37,141 nucleotides of DNA from Actinomycetes bacterium (GCA_023462275.1 JAEWYD010000268.1:1-37141); one strand, 5' to 3'; counted from the stretch's first letter, positions 21,879-30,818 are shown. The notes: a model not told the origin generated them from the sequence alone. Numbers and translations are program-made.

Positions 21879-22580
21879 ATGACCACGCTGACCGTGGACG
21901 TGCTGGACACCGAGGGCAAGAAGGCCGGCACCGCCGACCTGCCGGCCGAGGTGTTCGACGTCCAGACGAACGTGCCGCTGATCCACCAGGTGGTGGTGGC
22001 CCAGCTCGCCGCCGCCCGCCAGGGGACGCACAAGACCAAGAACCGCGGGGAGGTGTCCGGCGGCGGCAAGAAGCCCTACAAGCAGAAGGGCACCGGCCGC
22101 GCCCGTCAGGGCTCGACCCGCGCGCCGCAGTTCGCCGGCGGTGGCGTCGTGCACGGGCCGGTCCCGCGGGACTACAGCCAGCGCACCCCGAAGAAGATGA
22201 AGGCTGCCGCTCTGCGCGGTGCCCTCTCGGACCGGGCCCGCGCCGGCCGCGTCCACGTCGTCGACGCCTTCGTGGCGGCCGACGCGGCGCCGTCGACCAA
22301 GGTGGCCCTGGCCGTCCTCGAGGCGCTCACCGACCGTCGCCACGTCCTCGTGGTGCTGGAGCGGGAGGACATCGCGGGCGCGAAGTCGCTGCGCAACGCC
22401 GAGCGCGTCCACGTGCTCACGGCCGACCAGCTCAACACCTACGACGTCCTCGTGTCCGACGACGTCGTGTTCACCCGCGGCGCCCTCGAGGCGTTCCTGT
22501 CCCGGCCCACCGGCCGTGGCGCGAAGGCCGTCGCGACGTCCACCGAGGCGTCCGAGCTCGAGGCGGAGGAGAGCAAGTGA
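21879..22580 (+). CDS. rplD: 50S ribosomal protein L4 (uL4)
   Basis: uL4 has a globular domain and a long loop lining the exit tunnel; in E. coli it represses the S10 operon at transcription and translation. It has 233 residues. The tunnel loop GGGKKPYKQKGTGRARQGST (about residues 63-82), the site of macrolide-resistance changes in other bacteria, reads as wild type. The C-terminus has a short acidic extension (TEASELEAEESK). The rplW start overlaps its stop by four bases (GTGA). Confidence 0.97.
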   Translation: MTTLTVDVLDTEGKKAGTADLPAEVFDVQTNVPLIHQVVVAQLAAARQGTHKTKNRGEVSGGGKKPYKQKGTGRARQGSTRAPQFAGGGVVHGPVPRDYSQRTPKKMKAAALRGALSDRARAGRVHVVDAFVAADAAPSTKVALAVLEALTDRRHVLVVLEREDIAGAKSLRNAERVHVLTADQLNTYDVLVSDDVVFTRGALEAFLSRPTGRGAKAVATSTEASELEAEESK

Positions 22581-22879
22581 CCACGCTGAACAAGGACCCG
22601 CGGGACGTGCTCATCTCGCCGGTGGTCTCCGAGAAGAGCTACTCGCTGCTCGACGAGGGAAAGTACACGTTCGTCGTCGACCCGCGTTCGAACAAGACCG
22701 AGATCAAGATCGCGGTCGAGCAGGTGTTCGGCGTGAAGGTGGCGTCCGTCAACACGGTCAACCGCAAGGGCAAGGCCCGGCGCACCAAGTTCGGCATCGG
22801 CCGACGCAAGGACGTCAAGCGCGCGATCGTCACCCTGCGCGAGGGCACCATCGACATCTTCGGGGGACCGGTCGGCTGA
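22577..22879 (+). CDS. rplW: 50S ribosomal protein L23 (uL23)
   Basis: uL23 is at the tunnel exit and is the docking point for trigger factor and SRP. It has 100 residues from GTG 22577 (SD GGAGGAGAG within rplD). The DVLISPVVSEKSYSL start and the EVFGVKV-like EQVFGVKVASVNTVN segment are typical; the docking glutamate lies in the VVSEKSY stretch. Translationally coupled to rplD. Confidence 0.97.
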   Translation: MTTLNKDPRDVLISPVVSEKSYSLLDEGKYTFVVDPRSNKTEIKIAVEQVFGVKVASVNTVNRKGKARRTKFGIGRRKDVKRAIVTLREGTIDIFGGPVG

Positions 22880-22908
22880 CCGGCGACGAGACCAAGGACT
22901 GACCTGAC

Positions 22909-23745
<837 letters not shown>

Positions 23746-23760
23746 CAAGGAGCCAGTCAC

Positions 23761-24042
23761 ATGCCACGCAGCCTGAAGAAGGGCCCCTTCGTCGACGAGC
23801 ACCTTCGCAAGAAGGTGGACGCGCTCAACGAGAAGGGCTCGAAGACGGTCATCAAGACCTGGTCCCGCCGGTCGATGATCACCCCCGATTTCCTCGGTCA
23901 CACGTTCGCCGTGCACGACGGGCGCAAGCACGTCCCGGTGTTCGTCACCGAGTCGATGGTGGGTCACAAGCTGGGCGAGTTCGCCCCGACGCGGACCTTC
24001 CGCGGCCACGAGAAGGACGACCGGAAGGCTCGCCGGCGCTGA
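23761..24042 (+). CDS. rpsS: 30S ribosomal protein S19 (uS19)
   Basis: uS19 lies in the 30S head and contacts the A-site finger of the 50S subunit. It has 93 residues, starting MPRSLKKGPFVDEHL, with the typical TWSRRSMITPDFLGHTFAVH core and RTFRGHEKDD near the end. SD AAGGAG. Spacing is 15 bp from rplB and 35 bp to rplV. Confidence 0.98.
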   Translation: MPRSLKKGPFVDEHLRKKVDALNEKGSKTVIKTWSRRSMITPDFLGHTFAVHDGRKHVPVFVTESMVGHKLGEFAPTRTFRGHEKDDRKARRR

Positions 24043-24077
24043 CCGGCGACGCCCCGACTGAAGAAGGCAGGACAGCA

Positions 24078-24482
24078 ATGGAAGCCAAGGCGCAGGCGCG
24101 GTTCGTCCGTGTCACGCCCCAGAAGGCCCGGCGCGTCATCGATCTCATCCGTGGCCAGCGGGCGGGCGACGCTGTCGCGACGCTGAAGTTCGCACCGCAG
24201 GCCGCGGGGGAGCCGGTCCGCAAGGTCGTCGAGAGCGCGATCGCGAACGCACGCGTGAAGGCCGACCGGGCGGGCGAGGCGTTCGACGCCGGCTCGCTCG
24301 TGGTCTCGGAGGCGTACGTCGACGAGGGGCCCACGCTCAAGCGGTTCCGGCCGCGCGCCCAGGGGCGTGCCTCGCGGATCCTCAAGCGCACCAGCCACAT
24401 CACCGTGGTGGTCGCCCCGGCGCCCGAGAAGGCGCGGCCGGTCGCTGCGGCCCCGTCGACCAAGAAGGGAAGGACCCGCTAG
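24078..24482 (+). CDS. rplV: 50S ribosomal protein L22 (uL22)
   Basis: uL22 has a beta hairpin lining the exit tunnel near the macrolide site. It has 134 residues. The start MEAKAQARFVRVTPQKARRV and the hairpin region PTLKRFRPRAQGRASRILKR are conserved. A Pro/Ala/Lys tail (about 115-134) extends beyond the usual end, common in actinobacteria. The TAG stop shares one base with the GTG start of rpsC. Confidence 0.97.
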   Translation: MEAKAQARFVRVTPQKARRVIDLIRGQRAGDAVATLKFAPQAAGEPVRKVVESAIANARVKADRAGEAFDAGSLVVSEAYVDEGPTLKRFRPRAQGRASRILKRTSHITVVVAPAPEKARPVAAAPSTKKGRTR

Positions 24483-25303
24483 TGGGACAGAAGGTCAACC
24501 CGCACGGGTACCGCCTGGGGATCACGACCGACCACCGGTCGCGCTGGTTCGCCGACAGCACCAAGCCCGGGCAGCGCTACCGCGACTACGTCCGCGAGGA
24601 CGTCCAGATCCGCAAGCTCATGTCCACCGGGCTCGAGCGCGCCGGCATCGCGAAGGTCGAGATCGAGCGGACGCGCGACCGCGTTCGCGTCGACATCCAC
24701 ACCGCCCGCCCGGGCATCGTCATCGGGCGTCGTGGCGCGGAGGCCGACCGCATCCGTGGCGAGCTCGAGAAGCTCACGGGCAAGCAGGTCCAGCTGAACA
24801 TCCTCGAGGTCAAGAACGCCGAGCTCGAGGCTCAGCTGGTCGCCCAGGGCATCGCCGAGCAGCTGGCGAGCCGCGTCTCGTTCCGCCGCGCCATGCGCAA
24901 GGGCATGCAGTCGGCCCAGCGCGCCGGCGCCAAGGGCGTCCGCGTCCAGTGCGCCGGTCGTCTCGGCGGCGCCGAGATGAGCCGGTCGGAGTTCTACCGC
25001 GAGGGCCGGGTGCCGCTGCACACGCTTCGCGCGAACATCGACTTCGGCACCTTCGAGGCCCGGACCACCTTCGGCCAGATCGGCGTGAAGGTCTGGATCT
25101 ACAAGGGCGACATGACCGAGAAGGAGTTCGCGCGCGAGCAGGCCACGCAGGCCCCGCGCGCGCCGCGCGGCCCGCGCTCGGACCGCCCGGACCGTGGTGA
25201 CCGTGGCGGCCGTGGCCGTCGCGAGCGCACCGAGGCTCCTGCCGAGCAGGTCGAGGCGGCCCCGGCCGCGCAGGCTGCTCCTGAGAGCGGAACGGAGGCC
25301 TGA
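24482..25303 (+). CDS. rpsC: 30S ribosomal protein S3 (uS3) with RG-rich tail
   Basis: uS3 lines the mRNA entry channel, with S4 and S5, and helps unwind mRNA. It has 273 residues from GTG 24482 (SD GGGAAGGA). The KH domain has GIVIGRRGAEADRIR (78-92), and the C-terminal domain core ends near 217. Residues 218-273 form a tail, first rich in Arg, Gly, Asp and Pro (DRPDRGDRGGRGRRER), then in Ala, Glu and Pro. E. coli S3 is 233 residues, so the tail is an addition; such tails occur in other actinobacteria. Confidence 0.97.
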   Translation: MGQKVNPHGYRLGITTDHRSRWFADSTKPGQRYRDYVREDVQIRKLMSTGLERAGIAKVEIERTRDRVRVDIHTARPGIVIGRRGAEADRIRGELEKLTGKQVQLNILEVKNAELEAQLVAQGIAEQLASRVSFRRAMRKGMQSAQRAGAKGVRVQCAGRLGGAEMSRSEFYREGRVPLHTLRANIDFGTFEARTTFGQIGVKVWIYKGDMTEKEFAREQATQAPRAPRGPRSDRPDRGDRGGRGRRERTEAPAEQVEAAPAAQAAPESGTEA

Positions 25304-25305
25304 TC

Positions 25306-25722
25306 ATGCTCATCCCGCGCAGGGTCAAGCACCGCAAGCAGCACCACCCCGGCCGCTCGGGTGCGGCGACGGGCGGCACGGCCATCGCCTTCGGTGACTT
25401 CGGCATCCAGGCTCTCGAGCCGGCCTACGTCACCAACCGGCAGATCGAGGCCGCTCGTATCGCCATGACCCGTCACATCAAGCGTGGCGGCAAGGTGTGG
25501 ATCAACATCTACCCGGACCGGCCCATCACCAAGAAGCCGGCCGAGACCCGCATGGGTTCCGGCAAGGGTTCGCCCGAGTGGTGGGTGGCCAACGTCAAGC
25601 CGGGTCGGATCATGTTCGAGCTGGCCGGCGTGCCGGAGCCCCTGGCCCGCGAGGCCATGCGTCGTGCGATGCACAAGCTCCCGATGAAGTGCCGGTTCGT
25701 GGTTCGCGAGGGTGGTAACTGA
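25306..25722 (+). CDS. rplP: 50S ribosomal protein L16 (uL16)
   Basis: uL16 positions A-site tRNA and is among the last proteins to join the 50S subunit. It has 138 residues, starting MLIPRRVKHRKQHHPGR. The GKVWINIYPDRPITKKPAE and MGSGKGSPEWWVANVKPG segments are conserved. It begins two bases after the rpsC stop, and its TGA overlaps the rpmC ATG (TGATG). Confidence 0.98.
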   Translation: MLIPRRVKHRKQHHPGRSGAATGGTAIAFGDFGIQALEPAYVTNRQIEAARIAMTRHIKRGGKVWINIYPDRPITKKPAETRMGSGKGSPEWWVANVKPGRIMFELAGVPEPLAREAMRRAMHKLPMKCRFVVREGGN

Positions 25723-25964
25723 TGGCTATCGGATCCAAGGCGCTCGCCCCCGACAAGCTGGACGAGCTGGACGACGACGCGCTGGCCGCGGAGCTGAAGA
25801 AGGCCAAGGAGGAGCTCTTCAACCTCCGGTTCCAGTCCGCGACCGGCCAGCTGGAGAGCCACGGGCGGCTCAAGGCCGTGCGCCGCGACATCGCGCGGAT
25901 CTACACGATCCTGCGTGAGCGCGAGCTCGGCATCCGCACCGCACCGGCCCCGGCCCAGGACTGA
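25722..25964 (+). CDS. rpmC: 50S ribosomal protein L29 (uL29)
   Basis: uL29 is a small helical protein next to L23 at the tunnel exit. It has 80 residues: two antiparallel helices with KEELFNLRFQSATGQLE, followed by a C-terminal Ala/Pro stretch beyond the usual 65-70 residues. ATG 25722 overlaps the rplP stop by one base and the upstream GAGGGTGG serves as SD. Confidence 0.96.
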   Translation: MAIGSKALAPDKLDELDDDALAAELKKAKEELFNLRFQSATGQLESHGRLKAVRRDIARIYTILRERELGIRTAPAPAQD

Positions 25965-25974
25965 GAGGTCGACG

Positions 25975-26280
25975 ATGAGCACTGCAGGCAACGAGAAGGT
26001 CGAGGCGGGCGCCGACGTGGCGGCCGACCCCCGTCCGTACCGCAAGACGCGGCGCGGTTACGTGGTGAGCGACAAGATGGACAAGACCGTCGTGGTCGAG
26101 GTCGAGGACCGGGTCAAGCACCCGCTCTACGGCAAGGTCATGCGGCGGACGAGCAAGGTGAAGGTGCACGACGAGGCCAACGCGGCCGGTGTCGGCGACC
26201 TGATCCTCATCATGGAGACCCGCCCGCTGTCGGCCACCAAGCGCTGGCGCCTGGTGGAGATCCTGGAGAAGGCCAAGTAG
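25975..26280 (+). CDS. rpsQ: 30S ribosomal protein S17 (uS17)
   Basis: uS17 is an early 16S-binding OB-fold protein. It has 101 residues from ATG 25975 (SD GAGAGG): an N-terminal extension of about 22 residues, then KTRRGYVVSDKMDKTVVVEV and HPLYGKVMRRTSK. The ATG is preferred to upstream in-frame codons inside rpmC because of its SD. A 94-bp gap before rplN shows only the rplN ribosome binding site, with no clear promoter or terminator. Confidence 0.97.
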   Translation: MSTAGNEKVEAGADVAADPRPYRKTRRGYVVSDKMDKTVVVEVEDRVKHPLYGKVMRRTSKVKVHDEANAAGVGDLILIMETRPLSATKRWRLVEILEKAK

Positions 26281-26374
26281 CAGCGACGGTCTTCCCGGCC
26301 GCAGCCCCACCACCCATCCGTTCGGCAAGGCTCGCCCCGCGCGAGAACCGGCACGACGACAGGAGTTCGAGGAC

Positions 26375-26743
26375 ATGATCCAGCAGGAGTCGCGACTGAA
26401 GGTCGCCGACAACACGGGTGCCAAGCAGATCCTCTGCATCCGTGTTCTCGGCGGATCCGGCCGTCGCTACGCCGGTATCGGCGACATCATCGTCGCGACG
26501 GTCAAGGACGCCATCCCCGGCGGGAATGTGAAGAAGGGCGACGTCGTCAAGGCGGTCGTCGTGCGCACCACCAAGTCGCGCCGGCGGCCGGACGGGTCGT
26601 ACATCCGGTTCGACGAGAACGCAGCCGTGATCCTCAAGGGTGACAACGAGCCCCGCGGGACGCGCATCTTCGGCCCGGTGGGCCGCGAGCTGCGCGACAA
26701 GAAGTTCATGAAGATCATCTCGTTGGCGCCGGAGGTGCTCTGA
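26375..26743 (+). CDS. rplN: 50S ribosomal protein L14 (uL14)
   Basis: uL14 forms intersubunit bridges and is the docking site of RsfS. It has 122 residues, starting MIQQESRLKVADNTGAK, the family signature, with ENAAVILKGDNEPRGTRIFG near the middle. This is conventionally the first gene of the spc operon. SD AGGAG and a second GAGGA precede the ATG. Confidence 0.98.
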   Translation: MIQQESRLKVADNTGAKQILCIRVLGGSGRRYAGIGDIIVATVKDAIPGGNVKKGDVVKAVVVRTTKSRRRPDGSYIRFDENAAVILKGDNEPRGTRIFGPVGRELRDKKFMKIISLAPEVL

Positions 26744-26745
26744 CC

Positions 26746-27090
26746 ATGGCCAAGATCAAGAAGGGCGACCTGGTGGTCGTCATCGCGGGCCGCGACCGCG
26801 GCAAGCAGGGCCGGGTCCTGGAGGTCCTCACGGACTCCGACCGCGTCGTCGTGGAGGGCGTCCAGCGGGCGACCAAGCACACGAAGCCCGGACGTACCGC
26901 TCGCGGCACCCGGACCGGTGGCATCGAGACGATCGAGGCCCCGATCCACGTCAGCAACGTGATGCTGGTGGACCCCGAGACCAAGAAGGGCACCCGGGTC
27001 GGCTACCGCACCGAGGAGATCGAGCGCGACGGGCGCACCCGGACCGTCCGGGTCCGCGTGGCCAAGCGTTCCGGTAAGGACATCGCATGA
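26746..27090 (+). CDS. rplX: 50S ribosomal protein L24 (uL24)
   Basis: uL24 starts 50S assembly together with L3. It has 114 residues with a KOW motif (KKGDLVVVIAGRDRGKQGRV) at the N-terminus. It begins two bases after rplN and ends in a four-base ATGA overlap with rplE, so the three genes are tightly coupled. Confidence 0.97.
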   Translation: MAKIKKGDLVVVIAGRDRGKQGRVLEVLTDSDRVVVEGVQRATKHTKPGRTARGTRTGGIETIEAPIHVSNVMLVDPETKKGTRVGYRTEEIERDGRTRTVRVRVAKRSGKDIA

Positions 27091-27656
27091 GTGAGACGAC
27101 GACGGCCTCCGCCGGGCCCCGGATGAAGCTTCGCTACCGCGAGGAGATCGTCCCGGCGCTCCGCGAGGAGTTCGGCTACGCGAACGTGAACCAGGTCCCG
27201 CGCCTGGTCAAGGTCGTGGTGAACATGGGCGTCGGCGAGGCAGCTCGCGACTCCAAGCTCATCGAGGGCGCCGTGCGCGACCTGACCGCGATCACGGGTC
27301 AGAAGCCGCAGGTGACCAAGGCGCGCAAGTCGATCGCGCAGTTCAAGCTCCGCGAGGGCATGCCGATCGGTGCGCACACGACGCTCCGGGGCGACCGTAT
27401 GTGGGAGTTCGTGGACCGGCTGATCACGCTGGCCCTGCCCCGCATCCGCGACTTCCGCGGGCTCTCGGCCAACCAGTTCGACGGCAGCGGGAACTACACG
27501 TTCGGTCTCACCGAGCAGGTCATGTTCCACGAGATCGACCCGGACCGGATCGACCGGACGCGTGGCATGGACGTGACCCTGGTGACCACGGCCACCAACG
27601 ACGACGAGGGCCGCTCGCTGCTCCGCCGTCTGGGCTTCCCCTTCAAGGAGAACTGA
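27087..27656 (+). CDS. rplE: 50S ribosomal protein L5 (uL5)
   Basis: uL5 binds 5S rRNA and contacts P-site tRNA. It has 189 residues; conserved parts include PRLVKVVVNMGVGEAARDSK, KARKSIAQFKLREGMPIG and GNYTFGLTEQVMFHEID. The ATG at 27087 lies within the last codons of rplX. One base separates its stop from rpsN. Confidence 0.98.
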   Translation: MSETTTASAGPRMKLRYREEIVPALREEFGYANVNQVPRLVKVVVNMGVGEAARDSKLIEGAVRDLTAITGQKPQVTKARKSIAQFKLREGMPIGAHTTLRGDRMWEFVDRLITLALPRIRDFRGLSANQFDGSGNYTFGLTEQVMFHEIDPDRIDRTRGMDVTLVTTATNDDEGRSLLRRLGFPFKEN

Positions 27657-27657
27657 C

Positions 27658-27843
27658 ATGGCGAAGACCGCCCTCATCAACAAGGCGGCGCGGAAGCCCA
27701 AGTTCGGCGTCCGCGCGTACAGCCGGTGCCAGCGCTGCGGTCGACCGCGCGCCGTGTACCGCAAGTTCGGGCTCTGCCGCATCTGCGTGCGCGAGATGGC
27801 GCACCGCGGCGAGCTCCCCGGCGTGACCAAGAGCAGCTGGTAA
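27658..27843 (+). CDS. rpsN: 30S ribosomal protein S14 type Z (uS14, zinc form)
   Basis: uS14 assembles late into the 30S head. It has 61 residues, the short zinc-binding type, with C24, C27, C40 and C43 as ligands. Together with the zinc-type L36 at 34202 it indicates a zinc-dependent set of ribosomal proteins; many actinobacteria carry zinc-free paralogues elsewhere, which cannot be seen here. ATG 27658 directly follows the rplE stop. Confidence 0.98.
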   Translation: MAKTALINKAARKPKFGVRAYSRCQRCGRPRAVYRKFGLCRICVREMAHRGELPGVTKSSW

Positions 27844-27898
27844 CCACTACGTCGCAGGTCCCGACAGGGATACCCCGGCGAGGAAGGGCACAAGCCCG

Positions 27899-28297
27899 AT
27901 GACGATGACCGACCCCATCGCGGACATGCTGACGCGACTGCGGAACGCGAACTCCGCGTACCACGAGTCCGTGACCATGCCGTACTCCAAGCTCAAGGCG
28001 AACATCGCCGAGATCCTCAAGAACGAGGGCTACATCGCGAGCTGGACCGTCGAGGACGCCCCCGTGGGCAAGAACCTCACGATTCAGCTCAAGTTCGGCC
28101 CGAACCGCGAGCGCTCGCTCGCCGGCGTCCGCCGCGTGTCCAAGCCGGGCCTGCGCGTGTACGCCAAGTCGACCAACCTGCCCCGCGTGCTGGGCGGCCT
28201 CGGCGTGGCGATCCTGTCCACGTCGTCGGGCCTCCTGACCGACAAGCAGGCCGCCAAGAAGGGCGTGGGCGGGGAAGTCCTCGCCTACGTCTGGTAA
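27899..28297 (+). CDS. rpsH: 30S ribosomal protein S8 (uS8)
   Basis: uS8 binds the central domain of 16S rRNA and in E. coli represses the spc operon by binding near rplE. It has 132 residues, starting MTMTDPIADMLTRLRNAN; a second ATG at 27905 is possible but family sequences keep both. The C-terminus has GLGVAILSTSSGLLTDKQA. SD GAGGAAGGG. The 55-bp gap before it has no evident hairpin. Confidence 0.97.
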   Translation: MTMTDPIADMLTRLRNANSAYHESVTMPYSKLKANIAEILKNEGYIASWTVEDAPVGKNLTIQLKFGPNRERSLAGVRRVSKPGLRVYAKSTNLPRVLGGLGVAILSTSSGLLTDKQAAKKGVGGEVLAYVW

Positions 28298-28318
28298 CGA
28301 GACCGAGAGGAGAAGACC

Positions 28319-28858
28319 ATGTCTCGAATCGGCAAGGTCCCCGTCCCGGTCCCGGCCGGCGTGGACATCAGCATCGACGGCACCGAGGTGACCGTCACGG
28401 GCCCCAAGGGCACCCTGCAGCACTCGATCCCGTCGCCGATCCAGGTGGCGCGCGACGAGGCAGGCGCCATCGTGGTGACCCGGCCCGACGACGAGCGCGC
28501 CTCGCGCTCGCTGCACGGCCTCACCCGGACGCTCCTGGCGAACCTGGTGACCGGCGTCACCGAGGGGTACACCAAGCGCCTCGAGATCGTCGGCACCGGC
28601 TACCGCGTCGTGGCCAAGGGCGCGGACCTCGAGTTTGCCCTCGGGTTCAGCCACCCGGTCGTCGTGACGGCGCCGGAGGGCATCACCTTCGAGGTGACGT
28701 CGCCCACCAAGTTCGCGGTGAGCGGCATCGACAAGCAGCAGGTGGGCGAGGTCGCCGCGAACATCCGCAAGATCCGCAAGCCCGAGCCGTACAAGGGCAA
28801 GGGTGTGCGGTACGCGGGCGAGGTCGTCCGTCGCAAGGCCGGAAAGGCTGGTAAGTGA
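28319..28858 (+). CDS. rplF: 50S ribosomal protein L6 (uL6)
   Basis: uL6 lies near the sarcin-ricin loop and the factor-binding site. It has 179 residues in two similar domains, starting MSRIGKVPVPVPAGVDI and ending with KIRKPEPYKGKGVRYAGE, the conserved C-terminal signature. SD GAGAGGAGA. Its TGA overlaps the rplR ATG by one base. Confidence 0.98.
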   Translation: MSRIGKVPVPVPAGVDISIDGTEVTVTGPKGTLQHSIPSPIQVARDEAGAIVVTRPDDERASRSLHGLTRTLLANLVTGVTEGYTKRLEIVGTGYRVVAKGADLEFALGFSHPVVVTAPEGITFEVTSPTKFAVSGIDKQQVGEVAANIRKIRKPEPYKGKGVRYAGEVVRRKAGKAGK

Positions 28859-29229
28859 TGGCTATCACCATCAAGGGCAAGGGCAAGGCCATCTCCCGCG
28901 CCCGGCGTCACCTGCGGCTGCGCAAGAAGGTCGTCGGCACCGCCGCGCGGCCCCGTCTGGTCGTCAGCCGGTCCAACCGCCACATGGTCGCCCAGGTCGT
29001 CGACGACGCCCTGGGGCGCACCCTCGCGTCGGCGTCCACGCTCGAGGCGGACCTGCGGTCCTTCGACGGCGACAAGACGGCGAAGGCGAAGCGCGTGGGG
29101 GAGCTCGTGGCCGAGCGCGCCAAGGCCGCCGGTGTGGAGGCCGTCGTGTTCGACCGTGGGGGCAACAAGTACCACGGGCGGGTCGCGGCGGTGGCCGACG
29201 GCGCCCGCGAAGGCGGTCTGGCACTGTGA
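28858..29229 (+). CDS. rplR: 50S ribosomal protein L18 (uL18)
   Basis: uL18 binds 5S rRNA with L5. It has 123 residues from ATG 28858; the in-frame GTG at 28855 is rejected in favour of the ATG that overlaps the rplF stop. The core RPRLVVSRSNRHMVAQVVDD and VVFDRGGNKYHGRVAA are typical. A 43-bp gap leads to rpsE. Confidence 0.97.
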   Translation: MAITIKGKGKAISRARRHLRLRKKVVGTAARPRLVVSRSNRHMVAQVVDDALGRTLASASTLEADLRSFDGDKTAKAKRVGELVAERAKAAGVEAVVFDRGGNKYHGRVAAVADGAREGGLAL

Positions 29230-29272
29230 CCGCCCACCGACTCATGACCGTACGGAAGCAGAGGAAGCACTG

Positions 29273-29908
29273 ATGGCTGCACCGCAGCGCAGCAACACCG
29301 GGGCCCAGGGCGGCGGCGGCGATCGGCGCGAGCGCAACGACCGTCGCGGTGACCGCCGCGGCGGCGAGCCGGCCGAGAAGAGCGCCTTCGTCGAGCGCGT
29401 GGTGACCATCAACCGCGTCTCCAAGGTCGTCAAGGGCGGTCGCCGGTTCAGCTTCACCGCGCTCGTCGTCGTCGGTGACGGTGACGGCACCGTCGGCGTC
29501 GGCTACGGGAAGGCGAAGGAGGTGCCCGCCGCGATCGCGAAGGGCGTCGAGGAGGCCAAGAAGAGCTTCTTCCGCGTCCCGCGCGTCCAGGGCACGATCC
29601 CGCACCCCGTCCAGGGCGAGGCCGCTGCCGGCGTCGTGTTCCTGCGTCCCGCGTCGCCCGGTACCGGTGTCATCGCCGGTGGTCCGGTCCGCGCAGTCCT
29701 GGAGTGCGCCGGCGTGCACGACATCCTGTCCAAGTCGCTGGGCTCGTCGAACGCGATCAACATCGTCCACGCCACGGTCAAGGCGCTCCGCTCCCTCGAG
29801 GAGCCGGAGTCGGTGGCCGCGCGGCGTGGCCTGTCGGTCGAGCACGTCACCCCCGCGGCGCTGCTGCGTGCCCGCGAGGCCGAGAAGACCGCGAAGGCAG
29901 GTGCGTGA
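29273..29908 (+). CDS. rpsE: 30S ribosomal protein S5 (uS5) with RG-rich N-tail
   Basis: uS5 lines the mRNA entry channel and affects fidelity. It has 211 residues from ATG 29273. Residues 1-36 are a low-complexity tail with GGGGDRRERNDRRGDRRGG. The double-stranded RNA-binding-like domain starts near FVERVVTINRVSKVVKGGRR, and GAGGPVRAVLE-like AGGPVRAVLECAGV follows. Frames open further upstream overlap rplR and lack an SD. Its TGA overlaps the rpmD ATG. Confidence 0.97.
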   Translation: MAAPQRSNTGAQGGGGDRRERNDRRGDRRGGEPAEKSAFVERVVTINRVSKVVKGGRRFSFTALVVVGDGDGTVGVGYGKAKEVPAAIAKGVEEAKKSFFRVPRVQGTIPHPVQGEAAAGVVFLRPASPGTGVIAGGPVRAVLECAGVHDILSKSLGSSNAINIVHATVKALRSLEEPESVAARRGLSVEHVTPAALLRAREAEKTAKAGA

Positions 29909-30090
29909 TGGTCCGCCTGAAGGTGACCCAGACCAAGTCCGTCATCGGCGGCAAGCAGAACCAGCGTGACACGCTGCGGAGCCTCGGCCTCAAGCGCATC
30001 GGCGACGTCGTCGTCAAGGAGGACCGTCCCGAGATCCGCGGCATGGTCGCAACGGTGACGCACCTCGTCACCGTCGAGGAGGTCGACTGA
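29908..30090 (+). CDS. rpmD: 50S ribosomal protein L30 (uL30)
   Basis: A 60-residue single-domain protein of the 50S subunit, starting MVRLKVTQTKSVIGGKQNQR and containing LRSLGLKRIGD. ATG 29908 shares one base with the rpsE stop (TGATG). Upstream in-frame starts inside rpsE are not used by the family. Its 3' end contains GAGGAGG, which serves as the SD of rplO. Confidence 0.97.
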   Translation: MVRLKVTQTKSVIGGKQNQRDTLRSLGLKRIGDVVVKEDRPEIRGMVATVTHLVTVEEVD

Positions 30091-30092
30091 CC

Positions 30093-30812
30093 ATGGCAAC
30101 GAAGAAGAGCGACGCCGAGGCCACTGAGGCCACGGCGGAGAAGACCACGGCGAAGGCGGCCAAGGCCGACAAGCCGGCGGCCGCCAAGGCGGAGAAGGCC
30201 CCCAAGGCCGAGAAGCCCGCCAAGGCCGCTGCGGAGAAGGCCGAGAAGCCGGCCGCGGCGGCGAAGCCCGCCAAGGCGACGGCGGCGAAGGCCACCGCGC
30301 CGGCGAAGGCGTCCGCGTCGGCGAAGAAGCCCGCGTCCGCGGCGAAGGCGTCGACCGAGGCTGAGGGCCTGGGCGGCACGCTGCGCATGCACCACCTCCG
30401 CCCGGCGCCCGGCGCCCACACCCCGAAGACCCGTGTCGGTCGCGGTGAGGGCTCCAAGGGCAAGACGGCCGGTCGTGGCACCAAGGGCACGAAGGCCCGG
30501 TACCAGGTGCCCGAGCGGCGCGAGGGTGGCGGCATCCCGCTGCACATGCGGCTGCCGAAGCTGCGCGGGTTCAAGAACCCGTTCCGCACCACCTACCAGG
30601 TGGTGAACCTCGACCGGCTGGCGGAGCTCTACCCGCAGGGTGGCACCGTCACGGCCGAGGACCTGGTCGCCAAGGGCGCCGTCCGCAAGGGCGAGCCGGT
30701 GAAGGTCCTCGGCGGCGGCGACATCACGGTCAAGCTCGAGGTGGCGGTGACGTCCGTGTCGGCCTCGGCCAAGGAGAAGATCCTTGCCGCCGGTGGCTCG
30801 ATCCGGGACTGA
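30093..30812 (+). CDS. rplO: 50S ribosomal protein L15 (uL15) with histone H1-like N-tail
   Basis: uL15 is an assembly protein of the 50S core. At 239 residues it is about 90 longer than the usual form. Residues 1-95 are Ala/Lys/Glu/Pro repeats (AEKAPKAEKPAK), resembling histone H1 tails. The normal L15 begins near M99 (MHHLRPAPGAHTPKTRVGRG) and continues with TAGRGTKGTKARYQVP and LPKLRGFKNPF. ATG 30093 has a strong SD (GAGGAGG, about nine bases upstream), so the tail is probably made. Internal initiation at the ATG for M99 (30387) is less likely, since no SD stands out. Confidence 0.95.
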   Translation: MATKKSDAEATEATAEKTTAKAAKADKPAAAKAEKAPKAEKPAKAAAEKAEKPAAAAKPAKATAAKATAPAKASASAKKPASAAKASTEAEGLGGTLRMHHLRPAPGAHTPKTRVGRGEGSKGKTAGRGTKGTKARYQVPERREGGGIPLHMRLPKLRGFKNPFRTTYQVVNLDRLAELYPQGGTVTAEDLVAKGAVRKGEPVKVLGGGDITVKLEVAVTSVSASAKEKILAAGGSIRD

Positions 30813-30818
30813 GTGATC

